DNA from: Chryseobacterium gwangjuense
GTDB lineage: Bacteria > Bacteroidota > Bacteroidia > Flavobacteriales > Weeksellaceae
Direction of reading: 5' to 3'
NCBI RefSeq assembly: GCF_021311115.1
Contig: NZ_JAJTNP010000004.1
Span: forward strand, 124,001 to 188,000
Length of the DNA stretch: 64,000 nt
Shown: piece by piece, positions 49,213 to 58,972 of the stretch
Layout: each line of letters starts with the position of its first letter
How positions within the stretch are numbered: the stretch's first letter is position 1
Program-made: the position numbers and the translations under genes
The notes under the pieces: generated by a model
Seen by the model: only the letters and a program-made list of their open reading frames with translations
The model's database searches: none
Told to the model about the DNA's origin: nothing

Positions 49213-50244
49213 CTATTTTTTGATCAAATTACTATTCAGGATGATTTTTTTAATTTCAGTTTCAAAATAATAATACAAATCACCGTTTTCATTCATCTGA
49301 TTTTCCAGAACAATAATGCTGACATCACTGCTGGGAACATAAATATTGAGGGAAGCAAAACCATCTCCCAATCCTGTATGTCCGAAATATTGAATGTCAT
49401 GGTCTTTTATAATTCTGATGTTGTAACCATACCCCATTTTATCTTTGCTGAAAACATCATGTTGAGAGAGTGTGGATGGAGTGGTCATCAACTGATACAT
49501 TTTAGAGCTTAAAATTTTCCCTTTATGAAGCTGATTATTCCATATTGATAAATCTTTTGCAGTTGTAATCACTCCGTCAGCAGGCAAGTTTTCATCATTG
49601 ATAAAAGATTCCTGAACTGCAGTAAAAGTATTATCCTTACTCATGTGTCCCGAAACAAGATTTCTGCGATTTTCCTTTGAATAGCAGAACGTTTCTTTCA
49701 TTCCTAGTTGTTGAAACAGTTTATTAGCTAATTTAGAATACGCCTCATGAGAAACAGTTTCGATGATCTTTCCTAAAAGAATATTAGATAGGTTTCCGTA
49801 TTTGAAATCTGATCCCGGTTTGAATAATAAAGGTTTTTCAAGATCTGCAATTCCGTGGGTATGATTTAGTAATTGATGAACCGTCACAGAATCAGCCCAG
49901 GTTTGCGTAAGGTTGGGTAAATATTTTTTTATGGGAGACTGTAAATTAACTTTTCCTTTTTCAACTTCCTTCAATAATAAAACCGAAGTGATTTGCTTGG
50001 TATTCGACATGATTTCAAACTGATCATTGAGCTTCAAAGGAGTTTTGGTATTTACATTTTGAAAACCATAGGCTTTTGAATATTGTGTTTTTCCGTTTTT
50101 AGTGATCAGAATAACGCCATTAAATGTTCTTGGAACTTTGGAGGTTATTAAACTGTCAATTTTCTGAGCAAACTTCGTCTGAGCAGAAAAATTTGAAAAT
50201 AAAATGATGAAAAAGAAAGAAAATAATTTGAATTTTTGTGACAT
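49213..50244 (-). CDS. secreted serine hydrolase (beta-lactamase/AmpC-like fold)
   Basis: A 343-residue penicillin-binding-like hydrolase with a signal peptide (FSFFFIILFSNFSAQ). The active-site S80-x-x-K83 is in SNTK, the Tyr motif is YGNLSN, and HTGLGDG near the C-terminus is in the place of KTG. Class C-like members include esterases, D-aminopeptidases and peptidases; a true beta-lactamase is less likely. I choose the ATG giving MSQKFKLFS; an upstream in-frame ATG adds 10 residues. A decayed copy of its 3' part lies about 100 bases upstream. Confidence 0.85.
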   Translation of the reverse strand: MSQKFKLFSFFFIILFSNFSAQTKFAQKIDSLITSKVPRTFNGVILITKNGKTQYSKAYGFQNVNTKTPLKLNDQFEIMSNTKQITSVLLLKEVEKGKVNLQSPIKKYLPNLTQTWADSVTVHQLLNHTHGIADLEKPLLFKPGSDFKYGNLSNILLGKIIETVSHEAYSKLANKLFQQLGMKETFCYSKENRRNLVSGHMSKDNTFTAVQESFINDENLPADGVITTAKDLSIWNNQLHKGKILSSKMYQLMTTPSTLSQHDVFSKDKMGYGYNIRIIKDHDIQYFGHTGLGDGFASLNIYVPSSDVSIIVLENQMNENGDLYYYFETEIKKIILNSNLIKK

Positions 50245-50343
50245 AGGGAGATTGTTTTGTTTTGAAAAGCTCAAAAATAAATTTAAAAATCAGAATATAC
50301 TAGTACAACAATAAAAACCACTATAATTTCATAATTTAATAAT

Positions 50344-50402
50344 GTGGATCTTATTGTTGGGAACATACATATTGAGGGAAGTAAAATCATCTTCGAATCC
50401 TA
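50344..50402 (-). pseudogene. fragment of a second serine hydrolase gene
   Basis: The minus strand of this stretch reads GFEDDFTSLNMYVPNNKIH, closely matching GLGDGFASLNIYVPSSDVS in the intact serine hydrolase just downstream, with many identical bases (for example GGGAACATA and ATATTGAGGGAAG on the plus strand). No start, catalytic motifs or further homologous sequence surround it. It is best read as the remnant of a tandem paralogue. Confidence 0.7.
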
Positions 50403-50486
50403 TTTTTATCTAAAATTCCACAAGAATCGGATTTTTTAAGAACTCTTGTTTTTGAAACTTTGCAATACTATTTTAAACTAAAAACA

Positions 50487-51239
50487 ATGCAAAGATTTAC
50501 AAACAAAGTAGCCTTAATTACAGGTGGAACAAACGGGATGGGATTCGCAACAGCTCAACAATTTATTAATGAAGGAGGAATGGCAATTATTACAGGAAGA
50601 AGTAAAGAAACCGTTAACAAAGCATTAGAGAAATTAGGAAAAAATGCTTTTGGAATTGTTTCTAACGCTGGAAATATGAACGACTTAATGAATCTCCGAA
50701 ATGAAGTCAGAAAATACACAGAGAATATTGATTTAGTATTTGCTAATGCGGGTTACGGAAGATTTTTTTCGATTGAAAATGTAGACGAAAATCATTTTGA
50801 CGAATTGTTTGATATGCTGGTGAAAGGTTCTTTTTTTACAGTTCAGCAGATGTTACCGTTGATGAAAAAGGGAAGTGTTGTCATTTTCAATACCTCTGTT
50901 GCTACTGAAATTGCGATGCCCAATTTTTCAATTTATTCTGCAGCAAAATCAGCGGTACAGTCTTTTATTAAAACATTTGCAACGGAATTAACGGAAAAAG
51001 GAATCAGGGTAAATGGAGTAAGCGCAGGTCACATCAAAACGAATATTTTTTACAATACCGGTTTAAATTCGGAACAGATTGAAGAAGCGGTTAAAAACAT
51101 CATTCCTACCATTCCTTTTAAAAGACAGGGCGAGGCAATAGAAATTGCAAATGCTGTCCTTTTCCTGGCTTCGGAAGAGGCTTCTTATATTCATGGTGCG
51201 GAATTGAAAGTGGATGCAGGGATTTCTGTGATTAGATAA
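50487..51239 (+). CDS. SDR family oxidoreductase
   Basis: A 250-residue classical short-chain dehydrogenase/reductase: cofactor motif TGGTNGMGFA, NAG in FANAGYG, the catalytic Ser in FNTSVA, and YSAAK with the active Tyr and Lys, then the C-terminal HGAELKVDAGIS. The Arg in ITGRSKE after the second strand suggests NADPH use. I start at MQRFTNKVALITGG; an upstream in-frame TTG is unlikely. The substrate is unknown. It converges on a small membrane protein gene. Confidence 0.9.
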   Translation: MQRFTNKVALITGGTNGMGFATAQQFINEGGMAIITGRSKETVNKALEKLGKNAFGIVSNAGNMNDLMNLRNEVRKYTENIDLVFANAGYGRFFSIENVDENHFDELFDMLVKGSFFTVQQMLPLMKKGSVVIFNTSVATEIAMPNFSIYSAAKSAVQSFIKTFATELTEKGIRVNGVSAGHIKTNIFYNTGLNSEQIEEAVKNIIPTIPFKRQGEAIEIANAVLFLASEEASYIHGAELKVDAGISVIR

Positions 51240-51271
51240 TCTCAGTGAACATTTTTAATGTTTTCCGTACA

Positions 51272-51302
51272 AAAAATCCATCATAATTTTAATGATGGAT
51301 TT
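51272..51302. terminator. bidirectional terminator after the SDR gene
   Basis: Stem AATCCATCAT / ATGATGGATT with a 7-base loop, A-rich before and T-rich after, between converging genes. Confidence 0.7.
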
Positions 51303-51308
51303 ATATTT

Positions 51309-51668
51309 TTAATCTTTTGAATAGGTTTGTAACCAATTGTTTTCGATTATTTTATTATTTCGAAAAATGTATTCAATAGAGTCGCCTTTCTTTTTTGAAA
51401 CTGAATCTCCAATTTGATAGGGAAAATCTAAAACTTCTTTATTTCCATTCGAAAATTTAACAAAAGTAGAACTGTGTTCGTTTCTATCAATATAAATATC
51501 GGTAACAGTTGCATTTCGCCTTTCATTTAATAAAATATCCCGTTTGATGTCATCACCATAGATAACTTGACGAAAAATGAGAAATCCAATAAATAGAAGG
51601 GCTGAAACTTTTAAATAGTTTCTTGTTTTGCGAGGAATTTCTAAATAATCCCCAAAACTTTCGTGCAT
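51309..51668 (-). CDS. small membrane-anchored protein of unknown function
   Basis: I do not recognise it. The 119-residue product has one hydrophobic helix (about residues 20-37, VSALLFIGFLIFRQVIY) after a short basic start, followed by a beta-rich domain (VTDIYIDRNEHSSTFVKFSNGNK) of about 70 residues, probably outside the membrane. No family is evident. It lies downstream of lipB by 11 bases on the same strand and may be the last gene of the trp-lipB transcript. Confidence 0.55.
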   Translation of the reverse strand: MHESFGDYLEIPRKTRNYLKVSALLFIGFLIFRQVIYGDDIKRDILLNERRNATVTDIYIDRNEHSSTFVKFSNGNKEVLDFPYQIGDSVSKKKGDSIEYIFRNNKIIENNWLQTYSKD

Positions 51669-51679
51669 TATATAAATAA

Positions 51680-52408
51680 CTATTTAGTCACCAACTCAGC
51701 CTCAAAAACATCCACAAAATGCTTTCTGATCTTAGCTTTAATATCTTCCATTTCTTCATGAGTTAAATCTCTTTCAAGTTCTCTTTTTAAAGAAGTAACC
51801 TGTTTGTCTTTGATTCCGCAAGGGATGATGTATTCAAAATAACGCATATCCGTATTCACATTCAAAGCAAAACCGTGTAAAGTTACCCAACGTGAAGCTT
51901 TTACGCCCATCGCGCAGATTTTTCGAGCATAAGGTTTTCCCACATCCAGCCAAACTCCGGTTTCTCCGGGAGAACGTTCTCCTTTCAGACCATATTCAGC
52001 AATCGTTCTGATGATTACTTCTTCAAGGTTACGCATATATTTATGAATATCTGTGAAGAAATTTTCAAGATCGAGAACCGGATACCCCACAATTTGTCCA
52101 TATCCGTGATACGTGATATCACCACCACGATTTACTTTCACAAAAGTGGCTTCGATTTCCTTTAATTTATCAATTCCGGCCAACATATTTTCTTCATGTC
52201 CGCTTTTTCCCAGCGTATAAACGTGAGGATGCTCTACTAAAAGAAAATGATTGGGTGTTGTAATATGCTGTTCGATAGGTAGATCTCGGTTTTTAACTTT
52301 AAGATCAATAATATCTTTCATCAGTTTTTCCTGATAATCCCAAGCGGGTTGATATTCTTTTATGCCTAAGTCTTCAAACTCTACTACTTTATTCTGAATT
52401 GTGTTCAT
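51680..52408 (-). CDS. lipB: octanoyl-[acyl-carrier-protein]:protein N-octanoyltransferase
   Basis: Transfers octanoate from acyl carrier protein to lipoyl domains in lipoate synthesis. The 242-residue product has the family blocks HPHVYTLGKSGHEEN, NRGGDITYHGYGQIVGYPVLDL, KICAMGVKASRWVTLHGFALNVNTD and the active-site C197 in IPCGI. I start at MNTIQNKVVEF; upstream in-frame Met codons would extend into the end of trpA. It is the first gene after the trp operon. Confidence 0.94.
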   Translation of the reverse strand: MNTIQNKVVEFEDLGIKEYQPAWDYQEKLMKDIIDLKVKNRDLPIEQHITTPNHFLLVEHPHVYTLGKSGHEENMLAGIDKLKEIEATFVKVNRGGDITYHGYGQIVGYPVLDLENFFTDIHKYMRNLEEVIIRTIAEYGLKGERSPGETGVWLDVGKPYARKICAMGVKASRWVTLHGFALNVNTDMRYFEYIIPCGIKDKQVTSLKRELERDLTHEEMEDIKAKIRKHFVDVFEAELVTK

Positions 52409-52440
52409 ATCATTTTTTGAATAGACAAATTTAGTGATTT

Positions 52441-53217
52441 TTACGCTTTTATAGAATGGACAAAATCTATCGCATTTTTCTTCCAATTTCTATTTTGTAA
52501 CAAAATATTGACGAAGGCAGTTCCTATAATTCCGCCGTCTGCTTTTTCGGTCACATTTTTAAAATCTTCCTTTGATTTAATACCAAAACCGATCATGACA
52601 GGGTTTTTCAGTGGGAGAGAGGCTAATCTTGAGAGATAGTCTTCATTTTTCAAAACTGCATTTTTATTTCCTGTTGTAGATGAGGAACTTACAGCATATA
52701 AAAATCCTGAACTTAAAGAATCCAGATATAAAATTCTTTCATCTGAAGTTTCCGGAGTCACCAAAAATGTGAAATTTAAATGATACTTTTCCAATATTTT
52801 CTGATAATTTTTCTCGAATTCGATAGGTGGTAAATCAGGTAAAATAAGTCCTGAAACTCCACTTTCAGCACATTCATTACAAAACTTTTCAAATCCAAAA
52901 CTTAGAACAGGGTTGATATATCCCATCAAAATAATCGGGATTTTAATTTCGTTTTTGAGAGATTTTAATTGGGAAAATAATTTCTCGATTGTCATTCCGT
53001 TTTTCAACGCCAGTTCATGAGCTTGTTGAATAACAGGGCCGTCTGCAACGGGATCAGAATAAGGCATTCCGATTTCGATCATATCTGCTCCAGAATTCTG
53101 AATGATTTTTATAATATCAGCAGTGTCTTCCAATTGTGGAATTCCTGCGGTGAAGTAGATGTTGAGGAGTTTAGGCTGGAAGCTGGAAGCTAGAAGCTGG
53201 AGGTTATTTAGATTCAT
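52441..53217 (-). CDS. trpA: tryptophan synthase alpha chain
   Basis: Cleaves indole-3-glycerol phosphate to indole and glyceraldehyde 3-phosphate. The 258-residue TIM barrel has the catalytic Glu in MIEIGMPYSDPVADG (about residue 49-61), VSGLILPDLPP and the C-terminal GFGIKSKEDF. The first 20 residues (MNLNNLQLLASSFQPKLLNI) are unusual because they are partly encoded by four copies of a 7-base repeat. It is the final trp gene, 48 bases after trpB. Confidence 0.95.
   Translation of the reverse strand: MNLNNLQLLASSFQPKLLNIYFTAGIPQLEDTADIIKIIQNSGADMIEIGMPYSDPVADGPVIQQAHELALKNGMTIEKLFSQLKSLKNEIKIPIILMGYINPVLSFGFEKFCNECAESGVSGLILPDLPPIEFEKNYQKILEKYHLNFTFLVTPETSDERILYLDSLSSGFLYAVSSSSTTGNKNAVLKNEDYLSRLASLPLKNPVMIGFGIKSKEDFKNVTEKADGGIIGTAFVNILLQNRNWKKNAIDFVHSIKA
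53173..53200. repeat. four tandem 7-base repeats at the start of trpA
   Basis: Four heptamers in a row (AGGCTGG, AAGCTGG, AAGCTAG, AAGCTGG on the plus strand) lie inside the trpA reading frame, residues 6-15. Copy-number change would shift the frame since seven is not a multiple of three. Confidence 0.6.
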
Positions 53218-53265
53218 AGGTTTACATTAAATTTAAGTTGACAAATTTTCATTTTAATAACTGAA

Positions 53266-54453
53266 TTAAACTTCCATCCTTTTCAAATACGTTTCCATGT
53301 CTTTATCGCCTCGACCGCTCAGACAAATCACAACAATATCATTTTCTTTAAATTGTTTTTTATCTAAAACAGCCAATGCATGAGCGCTTTCCAGTGCCGG
53401 AATGATACCTTCCAGTTTTGTCAGTTCAAATGCAGATTGTAAAGCATCATCATCATTAATACTGAAAAATTCTGCACGTTTTTCTTTAAATAAATGCGCA
53501 TGAAAAGGTCCGATTCCCGGATAATCCAATCCTGCAGAAATTGAATGGGGCTCAATAACCTGTCCGTCTGCTGTTTGCATAACTAGGCTTTTACTTCCAT
53601 GCAAAACGCCCAAAGTTCCTAAAAATGTTGTCGCTGCAGATTTTCCTGAATCTACACCCAAACCTCCTGCTTCTGCTGCAATGATTTTTACATTTTCTTC
53701 CTCTACAAAATGATAAAAAGTTCCTGCTGCATTACTTCCCCCACCAACACAGGCAATTACATAATCAGGATTTTGTCTTCCGGTTTGCTCGGCAAGCTGT
53801 TCCTTAATTTCTTTTGAAATAATACTCTGAAATCGAGCCACCAAATCAGGAAATGGATGCGGACCTACGACACTTCCAATCACATAATGTGTGGTTGCAG
53901 GATTGTTGATCCAGTCTCTTAACGCTTCATTTACAGCGTCTTTTAATGTTTTTGAACCTGAAGTAGCAGGAATAACTTCTGCTCCCAGCATTTTCATTCT
54001 TGCCACATTCGGAGCCTGTCTCTGAATGTCGATTTCTCCCATGTACACAATGCATTCTAACCCTATAAGAGCACACGCTGTAGCAGTAGCAACACCATGT
54101 TGTCCGGCTCCGGTTTCTGCAATGATCCTGTTTTTACCAAGACGTTTTGCCAATAGAACCTGTCCCAAAGCATTATTGATTTTGTGGGCACCAGTGTGAT
54201 TCAGATCTTCTCTTTTTAAATAGATTTGAGTATTATATTTCTGACTTAAATTTTTAGCAAAATATAAAGGAGTAGCACGTCCGACATAGTTTTTTAATAA
54301 ATCATGATATTCTTTTTGAAAATCTTCTGATTCAATGATTTCAAGATAGTTTTTCTGTAATTCTTCTACATTCGGATACAACATTTCGGGGATAAATGCA
54401 CCTCCAAATTCTCCATAATATCCGTATTCGTCGGGGTTTTTATAATTTTTCAT
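53266..54453 (-). CDS. trpB: tryptophan synthase beta chain
   Basis: PLP enzyme joining indole to serine. The 395-residue protein has the PLP-binding Lys in [43 protein letters not shown], the phosphate loop [10 protein letters not shown], and the C-terminal CLSGRGDKD. It starts inside the end of trpF, overlapping it by 14 bases. Confidence 0.97.
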   Translation of the reverse strand: MKNYKNPDEYGYYGEFGGAFIPEMLYPNVEELQKNYLEIIESEDFQKEYHDLLKNYVGRATPLYFAKNLSQKYNTQIYLKREDLNHTGAHKINNALGQVLLAKRLGKNRIIAETGAGQHGVATATACALIGLECIVYMGEIDIQRQAPNVARMKMLGAEVIPATSGSKTLKDAVNEALRDWINNPATTHYVIGSVVGPHPFPDLVARFQSIISKEIKEQLAEQTGRQNPDYVIACVGGGSNAAGTFYHFVEEENVKIIAAEAGGLGVDSGKSAATTFLGTLGVLHGSKSLVMQTADGQVIEPHSISAGLDYPGIGPFHAHLFKEKRAEFFSINDDDALQSAFELTKLEGIIPALESAHALAVLDKKQFKENDIVVICLSGRGDKDMETYLKRMEV

Positions 54454-55081
54454 AAAATTCTCTTATTTTGTGTAGGTCTTTCACTCCTGGTTCCAATTCA
54501 AATTTTGAATTAATATCGATGGAGAAAGGTTGTTGACCTAAAATCTTAATGTTATCAATATTCTGTTCTGAAATTCCACCGCTTAAAAAATAGGGAAGTG
54601 GTATCTCGATTTTATTTAAAATGTTCCAGTCAAATTGTTTTCCCGTTCCGCCGAATGCTTTTGAATCTGTATCAAACAGAATATAATCAATGGTATTCGG
54701 GATGGAATGAAATGACTTGAAAATCTCTTTCGCTGAGATGATGGATTCTGAATTAATTCTTATTGCTTTTATCATTCCAATTTTAGGACTCAGTCTTTGT
54801 TTTAAGGCTGAAATGAACATTTCGTTTTCATCGCCGTGAAGCTGTATAAAATTCAGGTTCGCTGTTTCTGTTATTTCAACAATTTTTTCAAGAGTTTCAT
54901 TCACAAATACTCCAACTTTTCCCTGATGACCAATCTTTGAAATTTCCTCTAAACTCAAATGATTCAGAACGTATCGTGGAGATTTTTCGTAGAAAATAAA
55001 GCCCAGAAAGTCTGTATTCAAAGAAATCAATTCCTGAACTTGTTCTAATATTGTTAAGCCGCAGACTTTAATTTTTTTCAT
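54440..55081 (-). CDS. trpF: phosphoribosylanthranilate isomerase
   Basis: Third step enzyme of tryptophan synthesis, a 213-residue TIM barrel. It starts [13 protein letters not shown] with the catalytic Cys, followed by [45 protein letters not shown] with its catalytic Asp, and [11 protein letters not shown]. It is separated from trpC by only two bases and overlaps trpB. Confidence 0.95.
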   Translation of the reverse strand: MKKIKVCGLTILEQVQELISLNTDFLGFIFYEKSPRYVLNHLSLEEISKIGHQGKVGVFVNETLEKIVEITETANLNFIQLHGDENEMFISALKQRLSPKIGMIKAIRINSESIISAKEIFKSFHSIPNTIDYILFDTDSKAFGGTGKQFDWNILNKIEIPLPYFLSGGISEQNIDNIKILGQQPFSIDINSKFELEPGVKDLHKIREFYEKL

Positions 55082-55083
55082 GT

Positions 55084-55863
55084 TTACACTCTTGTATTAG
55101 AAATAAATTCTTCAAATGCTTGAGCAGGATCTGTGTTTTTCATAAAATATTCACCCATTAAAAATCCGTCAAATCCTTTTTCTTTTAAATAATGATAATC
55201 CTGAATATTGTAAATTCCGCTTTCTGCTACAGATAGGGTGTTTTCTGGAAGCAGATTTTTCAACTGAACAGAATGTTGGAGATCAACGTTGAAATCTTTT
55301 AAGTTCCGGTTGTTAATTCCCACCAAATCTATATTAGAGTTGTAATGTTTTAATTCTTCTTCAGTATGGATTTCCAACAAAACTTCTAATCCTAACTCAT
55401 GAGCCAGCTCGGTGAATTCCAATGTTTGTTGTGGTGAAAGACAGGCTGCAATAAGCAAAACAACATCTGCTCCCTTACTTTTTGCTTCATAAAACTGATA
55501 TTCATCAATCATAAAATCTTTCCGCAAAATAGGAATGTTGATCTGATCTCTAACGCTCAAAATATCTTCAAAACTTCCCCCGAAAAAATCTTTGTCCGTT
55601 AAAATTGAAATTCCGCTTGCTCCGAAATGTTCATAAGCAGAAACGACTTCTAAAGGCAAGATTTTATCATTAATTATTCCTTTGGAGGGAGATTGTCTTT
55701 TAAATTCAGCAATAATTCCGCTTTTATTTTGGATGTTTTTCTTTAAGGAGAGATTTTTCCTATTGAAAAACTCAGAATCTTTCAATTCCTGAAGAGAAAT
55801 CTTGGCTTTTGAAAATGAAATTTCTTCCTTTTTTCGGTCTACAATTTTGTCTAAGATATTCAT
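55084..55863 (-). CDS. trpC: indole-3-glycerol phosphate synthase
   Basis: A 259-residue TIM barrel that closes the indole ring. Hallmarks are IVDRKKEEISFSKAK at the start, IIAEFKRQSPSKGII with catalytic Lys, ISILTDKDFFGGSFEDI, ILRKDFMIDEYQ, VLLIAACLS and VGINNRNLKDFNVD, then AESGIYNIQD. It lies six bases after trpD. Confidence 0.96.
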   Translation of the reverse strand: MNILDKIVDRKKEEISFSKAKISLQELKDSEFFNRKNLSLKKNIQNKSGIIAEFKRQSPSKGIINDKILPLEVVSAYEHFGASGISILTDKDFFGGSFEDILSVRDQINIPILRKDFMIDEYQFYEAKSKGADVVLLIAACLSPQQTLEFTELAHELGLEVLLEIHTEEELKHYNSNIDLVGINNRNLKDFNVDLQHSVQLKNLLPENTLSVAESGIYNIQDYHYLKEKGFDGFLMGEYFMKNTDPAQAFEEFISNTRV

Positions 55864-55869
55864 AATCTC

Positions 55870-56856
55870 CTATTTTAAAAGTAATTCAAAACTTTTCAGT
55901 GCTTTCCCACCCAATAAACTTTCCTGTACCATCAAAAGGCAATCATCATAGGTTCCGAATTTCTGGGTATGATAAAGAGCAACTGCTGCATTGGCTAAAA
56001 CCACAGAGTTTTGTTGTTCTGTACCTTTTCCGCTTAGGATGTCCATGAAAATTTTGGCTGTTTCTTTTGTGTTGCTACCAGCTTTTATACTTTCAGGATT
56101 TAAGGTGGCAAATCCAAGTTCTTCAGGTGAATAGATTTTTTCTCCATTTTTTGTAATGATTTTGCTGTCCTGTGTTAAGCTGATTTCGTCATAACCGTCC
56201 ATTCCGTGAACCAAAATGAAGTCTTTTTCATCTTTTTGCAGCAAATACTGATATATTCTTGCAATTTCCAGATTGTAGGTTCCAATCATAGAGTATTTGG
56301 GTTTTGCAGGGTTTACTAAAGGACCCAGTAAATTGAAAAAAGTTCTCAACCCTAAAGACTTTCGTAAAGTTACTACAGATTGTAATGCAGGATGAAAGTA
56401 GGGAGCGTGTAAAAAACAAATATTGGTTTTTTGTAAATCATCATTTAATTCCTCTGAATTGATTTTGAACTGATAGCCCAATTCTTCCAAAAGATTGGAA
56501 GCTCCGGTAACCGTAGAAGCTCCATAATTTCCGTGTTTAATTACTTTTTGCCCTGCTCCGGCAATTACAAAGCTTGCCAGAGTAGAAATATTGATCGTAT
56601 TTTTTCCGTCACCACCGGTTCCTACAATATCAATGGCTTCACTGGCATCCAGATCTACCGGAACCGCCATTTGTAATAATGCTTCCCTGAAACCTTCCAG
56701 TTCCAGTAAGGTGATATTCCGCATCAGAAAAATACTTACAAAAGCGGTGACTTCCGTTGCATTAAATTTATTTTGAGCGATCTCAATCATGATTGCCTTT
56801 GCCTCAGATTTGGACAAAGTGTGGTGATTGAAAAGATATTGCAGAATTTCTTTCAT
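55870..56856 (-). CDS. trpD: anthranilate phosphoribosyltransferase
   Basis: Attaches phosphoribosyl from PRPP to anthranilate. The 328-residue protein has DIVGTGGDGKNTINIST near residue 78, the KHGNYGASTVTGASNLLEELG phosphate and anthranilate site, and LRKSLGLRTFFNLLGPLVNPA. It is separate from the glutamine amidotransferase (unlike the E. coli fusion) and starts four bases after it. Confidence 0.96.
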   Translation of the reverse strand: MKEILQYLFNHHTLSKSEAKAIMIEIAQNKFNATEVTAFVSIFLMRNITLLELEGFREALLQMAVPVDLDASEAIDIVGTGGDGKNTINISTLASFVIAGAGQKVIKHGNYGASTVTGASNLLEELGYQFKINSEELNDDLQKTNICFLHAPYFHPALQSVVTLRKSLGLRTFFNLLGPLVNPAKPKYSMIGTYNLEIARIYQYLLQKDEKDFILVHGMDGYDEISLTQDSKIITKNGEKIYSPEELGFATLNPESIKAGSNTKETAKIFMDILSGKGTEQQNSVVLANAAVALYHTQKFGTYDDCLLMVQESLLGGKALKSFELLLK

Positions 56857-56860
56857 ACTA

Positions 56861-57430
56861 TTAATTCAAAAGAAAGTTTTTGATAATGATTTCTCCATCA
56901 GGAGTCAAAATACTTTCGGGGTGAAACTGTACACCGTGTACATCATATTTTTTATGTTGCAGCGCCATGATCATTCCATCCTGATCTACGGCTGTGATTT
57001 CTAAATCCTCAGGGAAGTTTTCAGGATCAACAACCCAGCTGTGATATCTTCCGACTTCTAATCCGCTGGATAGATTTTGGAATAATTTAGTGTCGTTTTT
57101 CAATAATTCAGCGGAAGTGGCCACTCCATGAAAAATTTCAGAAAGATTGATTAAGCTTCCTCCAAAAGCTTCGGCAATAGCTTGCTGACCAAGGCAAACT
57201 CCTAAAATACTTTTAGTTGGAGCATATTTTTTAATAACTTCTAATAAAATTCCGGCTTCTTCAGGAATTCCGGGACCAGGTGAAAGGATGATTTTATCGT
57301 ATTTTCCAATTTCTTCCAACGTAATTTCATCATTTCTTGCTACGTCTACTTTTATTTTCAAGATCCTTTCGATCATTTGAACCAAATTGTAGGTAAAGCT
57401 GTCGTAATTATCGAAGACTAATATTTTCAT
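56861..57430 (-). CDS. trpG: anthranilate synthase glutamine amidotransferase subunit
   Basis: Supplies ammonia from glutamine to TrpE. The 189-residue class I amidotransferase has the nucleophile Cys in GVCLGQQAIAEAFGG, the SPGPGIPEEAG oxyanion region and the His-Glu pair in GVQFHPESILT. It might also serve p-aminobenzoate synthesis, as in some bacteria that share this subunit; no separate pabA is seen here. Confidence 0.95.
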   Translation of the reverse strand: MKILVFDNYDSFTYNLVQMIERILKIKVDVARNDEITLEEIGKYDKIILSPGPGIPEEAGILLEVIKKYAPTKSILGVCLGQQAIAEAFGGSLINLSEIFHGVATSAELLKNDTKLFQNLSSGLEVGRYHSWVVDPENFPEDLEITAVDQDGMIMALQHKKYDVHGVQFHPESILTPDGEIIIKNFLLN

Positions 57431-57466
57431 TGTAAATTATGTGTAGTTTTTTGAACGTTTAGATTA

Positions 57467-58882
57467 TTATATTTTTTCTGCTTTCTCAATGGCTTTTTTT
57501 AATGCATTAAGTTTATTGTTTACTTCCTGTAATTCACTTTCCGCATTTGATTTTGCGACTATTCCGGCTCCTGCCTGATAATATAAGGTGTTGTTTTTAC
57601 TTAAAAAAGTTCGGATCATGATGGCTTGATTACAGCTTCCGTTTAATCCGACCATTCCGATACAGCCTCCATAATAACCACGTGAATCTTTTTCATAAGT
57701 ATTAATAAGTTGAAGTGCTTTATGTTTTGGCGCTCCACTTAAAGTCCCTTGAGGAAAAGTTGTTGCAACCATTTCATAAGGATTCGTATTTTCGTGCAAA
57801 TCGGCAGTTACTTCACTTACCATATGAATGACATGAGAAAAAAGCTGTATTTCTTTGAGTTGGGTAACGGTTACATTTTTTCCTAATTTTCCTAAATCAT
57901 TTCGGGCCAGATCTACAAGCATGGTGTGTTCTGCATTTTCTTTCGGATCATTTTTTAGTGATTCAATAGATTGCAGATCGGTTTCAAAATGTCCGGTTCT
58001 TTTGAAAGTTCCCGCAATAGGATGGATGATCGCTTTGTTGTCTTTAATAATGAGCTGACTTTCAGGGCTTGATCCGAAAAGTTTATAATCTCCATAATCA
58101 AAAAAGAACAAATAAGGAGAAGGATTGATGTTGCGTAACGCACGATACACATTGAATTCGTCACCTTTGAATTTTTGTTCGAATCTTCTGCTTAACACCA
58201 ATTGAAAAACATCTCCTCTCATACAATGCTTTTGAGCGGTTTTTACCAGTTCGATATATTCTTCATCGGTACTATTGGAAGTTTCACTCCCAGTTTTTTC
58301 AAAAGGATAAATAACAGAATTTTGGTTCTTGATTAAGCTTTCCAATAGATAGGGTTCTGATTTTATGCCTCCAATTTGGTTTTCAATAATGTGCATTTCA
58401 TCATTGTAATGATTGATTGCGATAACATATTGATAAAGCCTGTAACGTAAAATTGGAATTTCCACTTCTGGACTTTGTGCTTTAAATGTTATATTTTCAA
58501 AGAACTGTACTGCTTCAAAACTAGTATATCCGAAAAGGCTTTGTGCAGTTTCTTCTATGGAATCATTAGTCTTATTGCAGATGAAGGTATTTGAAAAGTC
58601 ACTTAATACTTGAGGAACATTCAAATCTGCCAAATGATGTTTCTCAGGGCTTTTACCAGGAAACTTTATTTCAAATTCATGGAGATTTTTAATTTCTATT
58701 CCTGCAATGGCATTAATCGCAATGAACGAAAAATTATGGTCTATATTTTTAGAATCCGAACTTTCCAAAAGAATCGTATCCCGGAATTGATCCCGGATTT
58801 TCAAATAGATATTCATGGGAGTTTGGAGATCTCCCAGCATTTTTTTTGAGGTGGTTTTTATGTTGATTTTCTGTGTGAACAT
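57467..58882 (-). CDS. trpE: anthranilate synthase component I
   Basis: Converts chorismate to anthranilate. The 471-residue chorismate-binding enzyme has QLVLSRRFEQKF, NPSPYLFFFDYGDYKLFGSSPESQ, HPIAGTFKRTG, VDLARNDLGKLG, FPQGTLSGAPKHKAL and RGYYGGCIG. The start at MFTQKINIKTT is preferred over an upstream in-frame start eight residues longer. It is the first structural gene of trpEGDCFBA and is controlled by the leader peptide and attenuator just upstream. Confidence 0.96.
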   Translation of the reverse strand: MFTQKINIKTTSKKMLGDLQTPMNIYLKIRDQFRDTILLESSDSKNIDHNFSFIAINAIAGIEIKNLHEFEIKFPGKSPEKHHLADLNVPQVLSDFSNTFICNKTNDSIEETAQSLFGYTSFEAVQFFENITFKAQSPEVEIPILRYRLYQYVIAINHYNDEMHIIENQIGGIKSEPYLLESLIKNQNSVIYPFEKTGSETSNSTDEEYIELVKTAQKHCMRGDVFQLVLSRRFEQKFKGDEFNVYRALRNINPSPYLFFFDYGDYKLFGSSPESQLIIKDNKAIIHPIAGTFKRTGHFETDLQSIESLKNDPKENAEHTMLVDLARNDLGKLGKNVTVTQLKEIQLFSHVIHMVSEVTADLHENTNPYEMVATTFPQGTLSGAPKHKALQLINTYEKDSRGYYGGCIGMVGLNGSCNQAIMIRTFLSKNNTLYYQAGAGIVAKSNAESELQEVNNKLNALKKAIEKAEKI

Positions 58883-58907
58883 TGGTAGAGTTTTAATTTT
58901 TAACAAT

Positions 58908-58939
58908 AAAAAAAGACTTTAACGTAATCGTCAAAGTCT
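58908..58939 (-). terminator. trp operon attenuator terminator
   Basis: On the minus strand AGACTTTGACG (plus 58929-58939) pairs with CGTTAAAGTCT (plus 58914-58924) around loop ATTA with one mismatch, followed by seven T. It lies between the trp leader ORF and trpE. Confidence 0.85.
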
Positions 58940-58972
58940 CTGTATATTTTTCTATAATATTCTAGTTGCGAA

